NCBI RefSeq assembly: GCF_000516985.1
Contig: NW_006917091.1
Location: 2,583,399 to 2,647,398, forward strand
Source of the DNA: Pestalotiopsis fici W106-1
Lineage: Eukaryota > Ascomycota > Sordariomycetes > Amphisphaeriales > Sporocadaceae
Length of the DNA: 64,000 nucleotides
Reading direction: 5' to 3'
Below the pieces are notes generated by a model that saw only the letters and a program-made list of their open reading frames with translations, was not told the DNA's origin and ran no database searches. Within the stretch, counting starts at the first letter, position 1. The number at the start of each line of letters is the position of its first letter. Of this stretch, positions 22,048 through 33,247 are shown piece after piece. A program made the position numbers and the translations under genes.

Positions 22048-23095
22048 ATGGAAAATAAATCAAATGTTTCCCAAGCTCTACAATCGACAATTGCAGGAGG
22101 TGTGGCGGGAGGCGCCGAGTCGCTTATAACTGTAAGTATACATCGAGAGGGACTTGCCTTCAAAGACCGTACAAAGCATAAGGGTTTGAAAACATACTGA
22201 GACAAACAAGTATCCAACAGAATACGTCAAGACGCGCAGACAGCTCCTACACGCAGGAGCGCCAGAATCCTCGTTGAGGATTCTGACCACAGCTATTCGT
22301 ACTCATGACTTTGGAACCGTGTACACTGGAGCCGGCGCTTTTTGCATCTCCAACTCACTAAAATCCGGTGTACGGTTCTTGACTTTCGATACGGTTCGAG
22401 ATAGATTGCCCAAACACGCAGAAACAGGAAAGCCAACCGCAATTTCCACAATGATGGCTGGTGTAGCCGCCGGTGTTGCAGAGAGTATTACTGTTGTCAC
22501 GCCCGGGGAGAATATAAAGACCAAAATGATCCAAGAGCGTGCCCGGTATAATGATACATCGGCCGGTAGGGTGATTCGGGAGATTCTTCGTACAAATGGC
22601 CTGCAAGGCCTATATCGTGGAGTGTCACCAGTCATGATGAAACAAGGGGCAAACGCATTCACAAGATTTACAAGCTATAGCGCTATACTCGACATGATTC
22701 GTCCGTATACTCAACGGGCAGGAGTGGAAGCTTCGGCGCCAGCGATCGCGGGCGCAGCAGCTGGCATAGTCACAGTATACTGCACCATGCCGTTTGATGT
22801 GCTCAAGACGAGAATGCAATCTCAGGCCGGCGCTGCTAGTCCTCAGAGCCTGGCTCAGAGTTTTGTAATGGTGGTCAACGAACAAGGCATTGCAGGCTTA
22901 TGGCGAGGCTCGACTCCAAGGCTGCTCAGACTCAGTGTAAGTTTGATTCCTCCGATCCCAGCAGCCGCGTACGCATACTGACCAGGTCGTCCGTTGCAAC
23001 AGATATCAGGCGCCGTCAGCTTTAGCATTTATACCAGAGTAATTGATATCTTTCGTGCGGCTGATGCGACTAAACTGGAGCGCCAAATGGCTTGA
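22048..23095 (+). CDS. Mitochondrial tricarboxylate (citrate) carrier
   Basis: Three exons: 22048-22131, 22211-22936 and 23003-23095, giving 300 aa. All three carrier signatures are present: YPTEYVKTR in repeat 1, TPGENIKTK in repeat 2 and MPFDVLKTR in repeat 3. Each is preceded by small-residue helices such as STIAGGVAGGAESLIT and MAGVAAGVAESITVV. This pattern matches the SLC25A1/Ctp1 citrate-carrier subfamily, including MttA-type carriers of itaconate clusters that move cis-aconitate or citrate across the inner mitochondrial membrane. The product should exchange a tricarboxylate between mitochondrion and cytosol. Its neighbours are the LigI-like gene (divergent) and a Zn2Cys6 regulator downstream. 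The housekeeping citrate carrier is expected elsewhere in the genome, so this is probably a pathway paralogue (inference). Confidence 0.9.
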
Positions 23096-23874
23096 GTTGG
23101 GGACATGCTGTCTATTGTAATATTCATATGTTCTAGTCCAAGTGCAAATAAATAATCATAGATGTTCATGTCGAGTGCACGGCGATTAGAAGCTCCAGCC
23201 AGTGGCGTCATGTGCATTCAATATTAGTGCTAGCCTTTCAGCTAAGAGCCCGCTGTAGTGCCTAGAGCCCTATCTCAGTATGCAGACCATTTCAACACCA
23301 GGCACATTGATGTACACCTGGGCAGGGAGTGCAGAGTAGGACAGGAGGTGGGATTGAACGGTCTTCATTTGGGAGACCTATGCTGGTTACCACTGAGACT
23401 TCTTCTGGGAGTCAATACCTTTTTATGAGCAAAAGCATTATTTAGGTCTTCACATACTACCTACGTACCTAGTAGATAAGCCTTTGCACTATTAGGTACC
23501 TACCAAGTATATTCCATAGGTCAATGCACCTAACACTGCATTTGCACCTTGCCCATAAAATACTTCTGGAAATTCGAGATAGCACCCAGACCTGTAGCTG
23601 CTCAGATACACGTGACTGATATCCGCCCGTTTGTAGCAATTCGGTTCATTTGAGCTTCATTAGACGATAATTTAGCTCCCATCTCATATATGGGTTTGAC
23701 TCTTTTCAGCCTCACGTCAAAGACTGAGTATTCTTGCACTGCCAACGAGGAAAATTGGCCGCCATATTGATTCTAAGGCCTGCTCCTTAGTGGGTAGGTA
23801 CCTGTCTAGCCATAGTAGGACACCCACGCTGCAGTCTCACGGTCAAATTGCAAAACTCGTCCCAAACCGTCAAC
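23096..23874. other. Intergenic and regulator promoter, GGTACCT-rich
   Basis: No gene is seen. Several copies of TACCTA/TAGGTACC occur at about 23457-23520 and 23793-23803, among them AGGTACCT palindromes. Confidence 0.45.
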
Positions 23875-26674
23875 ATGGCGACCAGATCCGATGCGCCCAA
23901 GAAAGTTCGACTGGCATGCCGACGATGCCGGACCCGACGCATCAAGGTTGGTACCTAGTCTTGGCGTTTCCATTTGCTCCACAGATGCTGATCACAAAAA
24001 TCGTATGCAGTGCGACGGTGAAGTTCCTGCATGCTCAAACTGTGCCAAGAGCGGCTCTCCATGCCTTGATGTAGATAGCCAGAACTCGGACGTGCTCATC
24101 CCTCGCAAGTAAGATTCATCTGGGGTTTCTGCATAAGTGCGTACCTGTGTTGACTCTTTACTATCAGCTTCGCCAACGCGGCACGAGCGAGGATCTCATG
24201 GCTGGAAGACATCATCAGGACGCGATTACCTGACGTGGATCTGGAGTCTGGACCTCAAGTCGAAACAAGTAGAGATCAAGACAACGCGGCAGGCTCTGCT
24301 ACGCCACAGCCAATTTCACGGGGAGACGAAGCTGACCGCAATGGCCACGCGCGCCAGCTGTCGCTCAAGAGGCCATTGCCCCTTGAGACTGACGCGGAAG
24401 ACGCAGAGGCTTTCTCGGAACAGGCGCACACAGTTTCGATGAATCTTGGAATGTTGTCATTGAACTCGGACTCTCTTCAAAAACACTACATAGGTTCGAG
24501 CTCGGGCTTACTCTTCACGCACCTCATCGGCGCGTCTCCTTCAAGCAATGACTCGCCTTCGGCCGTGTCGGAAGGACAACCTACCAGAACCCATTGGTCT
24601 CCTTCGGAAGCACATTCCACTTCACTAAACGAGCACTATAAAAGCCTGCACTTGTTCCTCAGACAGGTATGTTGGCACTTTGAATTTGGCGTTCCTGTCA
24701 CAGTATACGTATTCGTCGAAGGATCTGCGAATTACCACCTGCCCGATCAAGAGCCCGATGCGTATCAACATCCAATAGATATTATTTTTCTCCTTTAACC
24801 CTTGTTCTACCGCATCTTCAGAAGGAACTCTCCCTCAATTCCTCGGAATTGAGCGTGATGTTGTAGTCAGAATGCCAGAGTGAAAGTACTGACATCTTCA
24901 AAGGAACTACCAAAAAAAGCCGACGCTGAATTGTTACTTCAGACCTATATCCGCTGGGTCCATCCCGACTTTCCTGTTTTGGACCCGCCGTCACTGTGTT
25001 CTGCCCTTGAAATTCTCTATGCCAGCACCCTGAGTGATCTGGAGCATGACCAACTACAATCTGGTTGGCCAAGCACGATCAATAACCTCTACTGGAACGG
25101 GCGGCTATATTCTATCGACAACGCCGAGGTACCCATCATACCCTTGCCCGTCATTGCATTTATTTTTTTCATGGTCTTTAGCATTGGAGCTATCGTCAAG
25201 GTTCGCTCGCGTGTATACGAATATTCTCCCGAAAGATTTCATCAAGCGGCTCTGCATTTCTCAAAAGATTGCTTTATGAGGACCACACCAGACACTATTC
25301 AGGCACTGGTTACCATTGTAATTCATGGTGTACTCACTCCAAGCGCCATAAATGCCTGGACACTAACACACCTTGGTGTGGCTCATTGTATAGAGCTTGG
25401 GCTGCACCGTGAGCATCCGTCTACAGAAACGCAAGATGTGGCGTACCAACAAGTCATGCGTTTCATATTCTATACCTTGTACTCCTTGGATAGGTGCGTC
25501 ATTTTACGTTTCTTCTTATACATATCGCCTGAGCCTTCTTTGGACTGTTTGCTAATGTCTTGGAAGATCTATCTCCTCTATCCAAGGACGGCCACTTGGC
25601 TTTCGTGACGAGACCTTTGATATAAAAATACCATCTGTAACGCTGACCCCAATGCATGGACTGAACTTGATCCCGGACACTTTTGTCAAGGCTGTTACCT
25701 GTTATGCAGCCGCTCAGTTTGAACTGGATCAAATTGTCTCCGATATCAAATTGCATCTTTATCACCTGCCAAATAAGCACATTGGGTTTCCTTGGGCAAG
25801 GGATCCTGTTGCACAACAACAAAAGCTTCACCAAAGACTGCTTGAGTGGTGGACCAGAAGCTCGCATCTCCATCTTGATGCAAATACCCTGGACAAGAGA
25901 CAGCAAGAGATATGGTACTTGAAACTCAAGATACGATTCCAAACGACAATGATCCTTTTGTTTCAACCTTCACAGATGATTAGGAAGCCGTCCGACACAT
26001 CCCTGCAGATCTGTTTTGACAATGCTTGTCAGACTCTACATGACTATCAGACTTTGCACGATCATCACGGCCTCTATCATGGTTGGAGAACAGTGCAGAA
26101 CATATTCGCCGCAGGAGCGACAATGATTTATTCATTTTGGACATCCATAGATGTAAGACGTCGTGCATCAGTTGTCGAAGTTTCGAGAACTCTGCGAAGT
26201 TGTTCAACCCTTCTCAGCATAGGAGGCGAGTGGTGGCCCTCTGCGAAGAGAGGTTACAATAGCTTTGGGGCCATTTCCGACCTCACGATTCAGAAGCTCT
26301 ATACCGAAGGTGTCTCGTCAAAACAGATGCGTGTATCCGCTCCCCAAAACGGCACCCACACAGTCTTCGATATCAATCATGAGCTCCAAGCTGCGGATAG
26401 CCTCACAAGATTGCAAAGCAGCATGGCTCCTGGGTCGTTCGAACCAAACCTCGTTACCGAACAGGGTATTGAATCATCACAACGGCAGCAGGAAGAAGAT
26501 TGGCCAAACATGCTTTCGGATCTGACCACTCGTTCTGCTCCATCTTTTGATTATGCACCAGAGATTGAAGAATTTCTGGCCGGATTCGACAGGTCAGATC
26601 TTGCGTGGAACTTGCCGTTGAATGAGATTGGAGATTCATCAAATCCGCCAGATATTTTCTTTCCGCAAATTTGA
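23875..26674 (+). CDS. Zn2Cys6 transcription factor of the organic-acid cluster
   Basis: Five exons: 23875-23946, 24011-24108, 24168-24666, 24904-25493 and 25567-26674, giving 788 aa. The N-terminal zinc cluster is CRRCRTRRIKC plus CSNCAKSGSPC, preceded by a basic stretch. It is split by an intron immediately before the third Cys, a common intron position in this family. A fungal-specific transcription factor domain follows in exons 4-5, with YIRWVHPDFPVLDPPSLC, HLGVAHCIELGLHREHPS, FIFYTLYSLDRSISSIQGRP and LGFRDETFDIKIP. The C-terminus (about the last 150 residues) is acidic and may activate transcription. It lies in the middle of the seven-gene set, so it probably regulates it (inference). 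The intron of about 237 nt between exons 3 and 4 is longer than the others and its limits are less sure. Confidence 0.88.
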
Positions 26675-27182
26675 ATGACTGCACACCCGCTCATTGCCCG
26701 GACGAGCTCCATATTTTCTTACAGAAGTGCCTCGGCGAGCGAGAACCAGCATAAAAGTGGCCAACATGGTGGGGCCCTCACTTCACATGAGCTGATTCAA
26801 GCGTTTGCAAATGCTCATAACCAGGAGTGATTTGTGGGTAGAATCCTACGGCATTTGATTTGGGCTCATCCGGATTGGTTAGTAGGCGACTCGGGGCTCC
26901 CTCTTTCTACTGGTGCAGTACCCACATACACCGGAGGGAAGTATAATACCACAGACCCACACGCACGCGGAGCGCTCCGTTGATGAACGGAGCTATCCTG
27001 CCTGTCGCGCGCCACAACCTGAATAGGCGCCTGGAAAATGACACAGCATTGAATATTCAGCGCAGGCATCAAAATGCATTCTTATTTTTTGAACATGCAA
27101 CCAACACATCTTTACTCTCTGATGTGCCATTTGATAATTTGGGCGTTTCCATTCAACTCGTCACATATCCAAGTAGACGATC
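26675..27182. promoter_or_regulatory. Upstream region of the aconitase gene
   Basis: 508 bp with no supported gene. It includes the 3' flank of the regulator and the aconitase promoter. No clear operator was found by eye. Confidence 0.35.
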
Positions 27183-29671
27183 ATGTCGTCCTTGGTTGCA
27201 CGGAACTACCTCCGTGATGTGCGCCCGCTATTGCAGCGGACTCAACAACTATCGCGAGGACGCCAGTATGCGACCACCAATGGGACAGCTGCAATAAGTC
27301 CCTTGGAGCCAGTAAGTTTCCAAAACTGCTTATACACATTTGGCGACACGTCAGCTGATCCAGCGCACAGTACAATATACTCAACTATACAGAACGCTGT
27401 GAAACCCTGAATCATGTCCGCAAGACCAGCACACGACCTTTGACATTATCCGAGAAGCTTCTCTTCAGCCATTTAATATTACAACGAAAGGAATGGGCAC
27501 TCGACGAGATCAAAAGAGGCAAGACTATACTTGAGCTGAGACCAGATCGCGTCGCCTGCCACGATGCGACGGCCACCATGGCCATGTTACAGTTCATCAG
27601 CACGGGACTTCCTCGAGTTCAAGTTCCAACGTCAATACACAGCGATCATCTGATTGTAGCTGAGTATGGGGCTGAAGAGGATCTGGCTCGGGCTGCAAGC
27701 GACCACAAAGAAGTGTACGAATTTCTCAGTAGTGCGTCCAAGAAATATGGTATTGGCTACTGGAAGGCTGGCGCTGGTATTATACACACTACAATCCTGG
27801 AGAACTATGCTTTTCCTGGAGGACTTCTTATTGGAACCGACTCCCATTCACCGAACGCCGGAGGTATGGGAATGCTTGCGATTGGCGTAGGTGGCTCAGA
27901 TGCCGTAGACGCCATGACTGGAATGCCTTGGGAGCTGATGTGTCCCAAAGTTGTCGGCGTGCGTCTGACTGGGCGCCTATCCGGCTGGACCTCGTCCAAG
28001 GACATCATCTGCCACCTGGCAGGCATTCTGACCGTTTCCGGGGGAAAAGGCAAGATCATTGAATTCTTTGGCCCCGGAACAGAAACACTCGGCACGACAG
28101 CAATGGCTACAGTCTGCAATATGTCTGCAGAAGTTGGGTCAACATCTTGCATATTCCCTTTTTCAGAGGCAATGGCACGCTATCTGTCGGCGACCAAAAG
28201 GAAGGAGGTCGCCAAACATGCCCAGGTATTCAAAGAACCGCTGCTGACCGCTGATCCGGGAAGTGAATCATTTTATGACGAGGTCATTGAAATCGATCTC
28301 GACACACTTGAACCACACATCAATGGACCCTTTACTCCAGACCTCTCACATCCGCTATCACAATTCAAGCAGCGCGTCTCTGAAAGCTCATGGCCCTCTA
28401 AAATCAGTCACAGTATGGTTGGGAGCTGTACAAACAGTTCCTACGAGGACTTGACCAAGGTGCGCGACCTCGTGACCCAAGCAAAGGAGGCTGGCATGAC
28501 TACCTTTCAAACACCGTTTCTAGTCAGCCCTGGAAGCGAACAGATCCGAGCGACAGCCGAAGACGCCGGTATCCTGGAAACTTTGAGACAAGCTGGTGCG
28601 ACGGTTCTTAGCAATTCTTGCGGCCCATGTGTCGGTCAATGGGATCGAAAGGATGTTGACGTCGCTGGCGCAGAGGCAAATTCGGTCATTTCAAGTTTCA
28701 ACCGCAATTTTACGGGGCGCCATGACAGCAATCCCGCAACCCATTCCTTTGTGACCTCTCCAGAATTATCTACCGCATTTGCCTTCTCTGGCGACCTCAA
28801 ATTCAACCCCGCTACCGACGATATCATATTCAGTGATAAGACTGGTTCCTCAAAGTCCTTCAAGTTCTCGGCACCCAAAGCTGAAGAATTGCCTACAGCA
28901 TTTTCTCCGGGATCGAATAAATTCCAGGCTCCAGTTCTCAGCGATACATCATCTCTGCAGGTTGCCATCAGTCCAAATAGCCAGAGGCTACAGCTCCTCC
29001 AGCCATTTGCGCCTTGGAGGGATGAAAATGCAAAGGACATGCATATCTTGGTCAAGGTCTCTGGAAAATGTACCACTGACCATATTTCTCCCGCTGGACC
29101 ATGGTACAATTACAGGGGTCACTTGGAGAATATCAGCAATAATCTACTCCTAGGAGCAGTCAATGCTTTCCTGCCAGACTCCCGATCCCTCAACATGATT
29201 GGCAAGACAATGAATCCTAAAGATGAAACGGTGCAGCCGATTCCCCAGGTGGCCAAGAACTTGCAAAAAGATGGCATCAAATGGTGCATCATCGGTGATG
29301 ACAATTACGGCGAAGGAAGCAGTCGGGAGCACGCAGCTCTCGAGCCTCGATTTCTTGGAGGTGTCTCAGTCATTGCAAAGAGCTTTGCGAGAATCCACGA
29401 AACGAATCTCAAGAAACATGGTATGCTTCCACTCACATTTGCCGACCCAGCAGACTACGACCGTATAAGTCCAGGCGACTCGATTACTTTACTTGGTGCC
29501 CAAGATGGTGAGATGCAACCGGGAAAGCAAGTCACCATGGAAGTAAGAACTGCAAAAGGCACGAAATGGACGGCGATGCTCAATCACTCGTATCATGCGC
29601 ACCAGATTCTCTGGCTCAGAGCTGGCGGGGCCCTCAATCATGTAAAACAGTTAATGTTGTCTCAATCCTAG
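27183..29671 (+). CDS. Mitochondrial aconitase-family hydratase (divergent paralogue)
   Basis: Two exons: 27183-27311 and 27371-29671, giving 809 aa. The first exon encodes a basic, Ser-rich presequence (MSSLVARNYLRDVRPLLQR) typical of mitochondrial import. Aconitase signatures follow in order: RPLTLSEKLLFSH, LLIGTDSHSPNAGGMGMLAI, the Fe-S Cys in MVGSCTNSSYED, SNSCGPCVGQWDRK with the other two cluster Cys, and GEGSSREHAALEPRFLGG in the swivel domain with the substrate-binding Ser and Arg. All three cluster ligands are kept, so it should be catalytic. It differs from usual aconitases in details such as DSHSPN. As a paralogue beside a tricarboxylate carrier it may hydrate or dehydrate a citrate-like metabolite rather than serve the TCA cycle. 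It could also be a redundant aconitase. Confidence 0.9.
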
Positions 29672-30576
29672 TACAAGGATATTGTCAATGAAATCATATT
29701 GATTTAAACTCTGCGAGCAATTATCGACAAGTTTCACGAAATTTGTATAACGTCCAAATGACCTTGGACGAATTACCTCGGTCGAGGCAGTTATACAGTA
29801 TATGTAGAATCCCTATGTTTATTAAGGTTCCCACAGTGCATGCCAATGACATACACACGATTACTACTACTTGATTTGTTGTTGCGGCTTCCGTTTTCAT
29901 TCCTTGCCTCCGTTTTCTTCATTCAATATGCGACCCTCGTACCAACTTGAAGCTCGCGACTGTTCCGTGGGAATCCATCGTCTCCAATGCCCACCTGAAT
30001 TATTGGATCCCGGGGTATTAAACAAACATGACCTTCTACGCAAGGCTCCCCACAAGTAGCCTGTAAAATATACTACACGAGGCAGGTATTCAACGACACC
30101 TGTGTGGGTTTCTGGGGAGGCACTAAGCAAGCGTGAGCAAATGTGATGGCCCTGAGTCGTGGACGCCTTTCTGGCAAGGAACGCTCCGCGCCCCTGATTT
30201 CTGTTGGCTCGCGGAGCAATCCATTATTCCCCACAAGTGACAAGCATCTATCCTTTTCCACTTCTCACCAGCCGCTATCAACCTCATGGCTCCTCACCAA
30301 CGGGCTTGTCCGTTATCATGACATGCTGACCTTTCGCCAAGATGACACTGCTCCAACAGCCTGGGCCGTTCCACTGCTAGCGTCAATCAAAGTGGCACGA
30401 TTATCTCTCCCCATGGGGTTGCCAAGTTGCCAAGTGACTTGATCCATATGGTTGCATTTAAGGATCATCAAGTCGCCATTTTAGTCATTCAATTTCCAAT
30501 CTTCAAGATCACCTCGTACTTGATTTCAGATTGTGATCTACTTTAACTTAGATTTAGTTGAGTCATCATTATCAAC
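29672..30576. other. Intergenic, MFS promoter
   Basis: 905 bp. The ORF at 30143-30442 has no domain, no splice context and no relatives I recognise. No other gene is seen. Confidence 0.4.
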
Positions 30577-32222
30577 ATGGCACAGCTCGACGAGAAGATG
30601 ACGGAGCGAGAGACGTCAAACCACATTGAGCGTAAGGGGTCTGATGTGCCAGACATCACCACGAAAGAAGACAATTGCGGTCTTTCAGACGAAGAATGGG
30701 AAGCAGCAGAGAAGAGACTTGTGCGGAAGCTCGATCTCACTCTTGTCCCTATCCTATGGGTGTTTTATCTATTCAACTACCTTGACCGTAACAATATTGC
30801 GTAAGTTCTTCGAGGACAGTATTCGGCTGATGCATCATGTATTGACTATCTATCAGACAGGCTAGGCTGAGCACGTTTGAGAAGGACCTTGGGCTCGTTG
30901 GTAGCCAATTTAATGTCGCGGTTTCCATTCTCAACGTTGGTTATATGCTCATGCAATTGCCAAGGTGCTTTGAAATTATAGTCCTTTACACGAAAAGAAG
31001 GGAAAAGAGCTAACAGTCGACTATAGTAACATGTTGATAACTCGAACAAGACCCTCCATTTATCTCCCGGCCTGCGTAGCTCTATGGTCCGTCATATCCG
31101 CTTCTAGTGCCGCTGCTAGGAATTATCAAGATCTCATTGCAATTCGTTTCTTCTTGGGTATCGCCGAGGCTCCCTTCTTCCCGGGCGCCATGTACATGCT
31201 CAGCTGCTGGTACCCACGAAAGGAGTTGGCTCTGAGGACAGCATTTCTATACTCGGGCGTGCTTCTGGCAACGGCCTTCTCAGGTCTCATTGCCGCAGGG
31301 GTCTTGTCCAACCTGGAAGGAGCACATGGTATTTCCGGCTGGAGGTGGCTATTCATCATTGAGGGTGCAGGAAGTTTTGGGGCCGCCATGATTGGCATGT
31401 TTCTGCTTCCCGACTTTCCTGGAATGAAGTCGGGAGTAGTGCGGTGGCTCTTGACGGAAGAGGAGCAGAAGGTCGCGGTGGAGAGGATTGCTAGAGATCG
31501 TGTATCGCTCCCGACCGAGGACTCGAGTGTCTGGAGGGGTCTCACGCTGGCTGTCAAGGACATTCGCACTTGGATCTTTGTGAGTGTTGCTGAGCAGATA
31601 CCTGGTCGACTGGTACCGAAACTAATAAGTGACACAGTCCATCATGTTGACAGCCAACCACAGCGCCTATGGCTTCAACAACTTCTTCCCTACACTAGTC
31701 AAGAGCATGAAGCTGGGAGACAACACCACCACGCTGTTGCTGACGGCGCCCCCCTATCTCGTAGGCACCATTGTTGCCTTTTTGACGGCATGGTCCAGCG
31801 ACCGCCGCAAGGAGCGAGGATACCACATCTCCATCCCGCAAGGCGTGGCGTGCATCGGATTCATCGTGACGCTAGCCACCACCAATAATGTGGCCCGGTA
31901 CGCGGTTGCGTTTTTGTACATCTGTGGCTGCTTTTCCTCCAATGCCATGGTGTTCAGCTGGGCCAGCTCCACGCTGAACCAGACGCCGGAGAAGCGTGCG
32001 TGTGCGACGGCCATTATCAACCTCTTGAGTCAGTTGGGAAATATTTGGAGTCCCTATTTCTTCCCTTCTTCGGATGGTCCCCGTTACGTCATGGCCAATA
32101 TCTTGATGGCTGTCTCTTCGGGGGTGTCCATTGCTACGTGTATCATTATGAAGATATTGTTGAGGAAAGCAAACAAGAAGCTTAGGGAAACTGGAGAGGA
32201 TGTCAATCTTTTTACGCTGTAG
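30577..32222 (+). CDS. MFS transporter, anion:cation symporter (Dal5/Tna1-like)
   Basis: Four exons: 30577-30800, 30857-30964, 31027-31579 and 31638-32222, giving 489 aa. A hydrophilic N-terminus is followed by LVRKLDLTLVPILWVFYLFN and YLDRNNIAQARL, the canonical start of TM1 in the anion:cation symporter family. Next come VGYMLMQLPSNMLITR, AIRFFLGIAEAPFFPGAMYM, YPRKELALRTAFLYSG and WRWLFIIEGAG. The second half has FLTAWSSDRRKERGYH and NLLSQLGNIWSPYFFPSSDG. Twelve membrane spans can be placed. The family imports organic anions such as allantoate, nicotinate, tartrate or pantothenate with protons. As the last gene of the set on the same strand as the aconitase, it is a plausible importer of the pathway acid. 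The substrate is unknown. Confidence 0.88.
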
Positions 32223-33247
32223 ATTAAACTCATCATAGCTTACCACAGTGTTGGAATATAACTCAAGCAAGTATAAAAATGCAAAGAATTGCTAGATCCG
32301 ACTGTCTTATCACGCATATGGCCTATACAAAATTTATAAATATCAACTCTTCATTTTTGACGGGTGGTCGGTTATCATTCATGGAATTAAAGAGTCTCGG
32401 ACCTTTTTTATTCTGTTTCTGTTGCATTGACGTAGTGTTGAGTTACGGCACTACGGGCAAGTACCGGCTGACACAGCTGGCGAAAACCTTGCATCTGGAG
32501 TGCCAGGAAATATTCTACTGGTAGCGATTCTGTACAGATCAACAAGTTACAGCAATATATATGCACATACCCCCTGCCTAGGTACCCCGCAGCTACCCGA
32601 CTGTTCAACACGTTAAGGTACTATGATGGGCAAAAGAGCACTACGGGGCAGGTACCGAATTCGAAGCAGGGGGTTTTTCCGGTCAATTGGTCTGCGCGCG
32701 GTTTGGTACTATGTAGGTAGTCAGTACTCTGTACCCACAGATCAGCCGGTGCCTGCTCGGGTCTATGGATACTATGAGATCTTCTGATTTAGCAACCCTC
32801 TTTTGTTGATCTGTAGGATCAACTAAGACATCTTCCCTTTCACATTGGCTCAGGTGAGAGTTTTTCTCGTGATCTATATTCTGCGAACTCCTGCAGGGGA
32901 GCGAGAGCCCCCCCCCCCAAAAAAAAAAAAGGAAAGAAAAGAGAAAAGACATACCCGTGGACCTACCATTTACATGGACATGACATGAAGCTTACCCCTG
33001 CGACAGGTTAGATCTCGATTGCGCTCCGCCAAGCCCAGCCAGCCCCGCCTGTTAGCGCAAGACCTGGCCAGACCGCCGCTCGAACATGCTTTCATTCACA
33101 TGGGGAATCCAAGGTACCTAGATATCGACAATTCAAAATTCCCATGATGCCTCACTGGGACCTCTAGATGGCCTCACTCCACCTGTGCTCGTAAGAACAA
33201 CACACAACACGTGCATATCGACGCGCGGCCGGCGCTCTGCACACACC
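32223..33247. other. Intergenic, histidine kinase promoter
   Basis: 1,025 bp, no gene seen. It holds adjacent homopolymers (a C run and an A run near 32910-32931), AGGTACCT-type motifs near 32578 and 33113, and a CACGTG E-box-like site near 33209. Confidence 0.4.

Noticed and set aside
30143..30442. 99-codon plus-strand ORF between the aconitase and MFS genes
   Set aside because: No recognisable family, no structure; likely promoter or leader sequence.
17664..32222. Reading the cluster as a classical itaconate cluster
   Set aside because: Carrier, aconitase, regulator and MFS fit, but no cis-aconitate decarboxylase or Tad1/Adi1-like gene is present, and the LigI-like and RraA-like genes point elsewhere.
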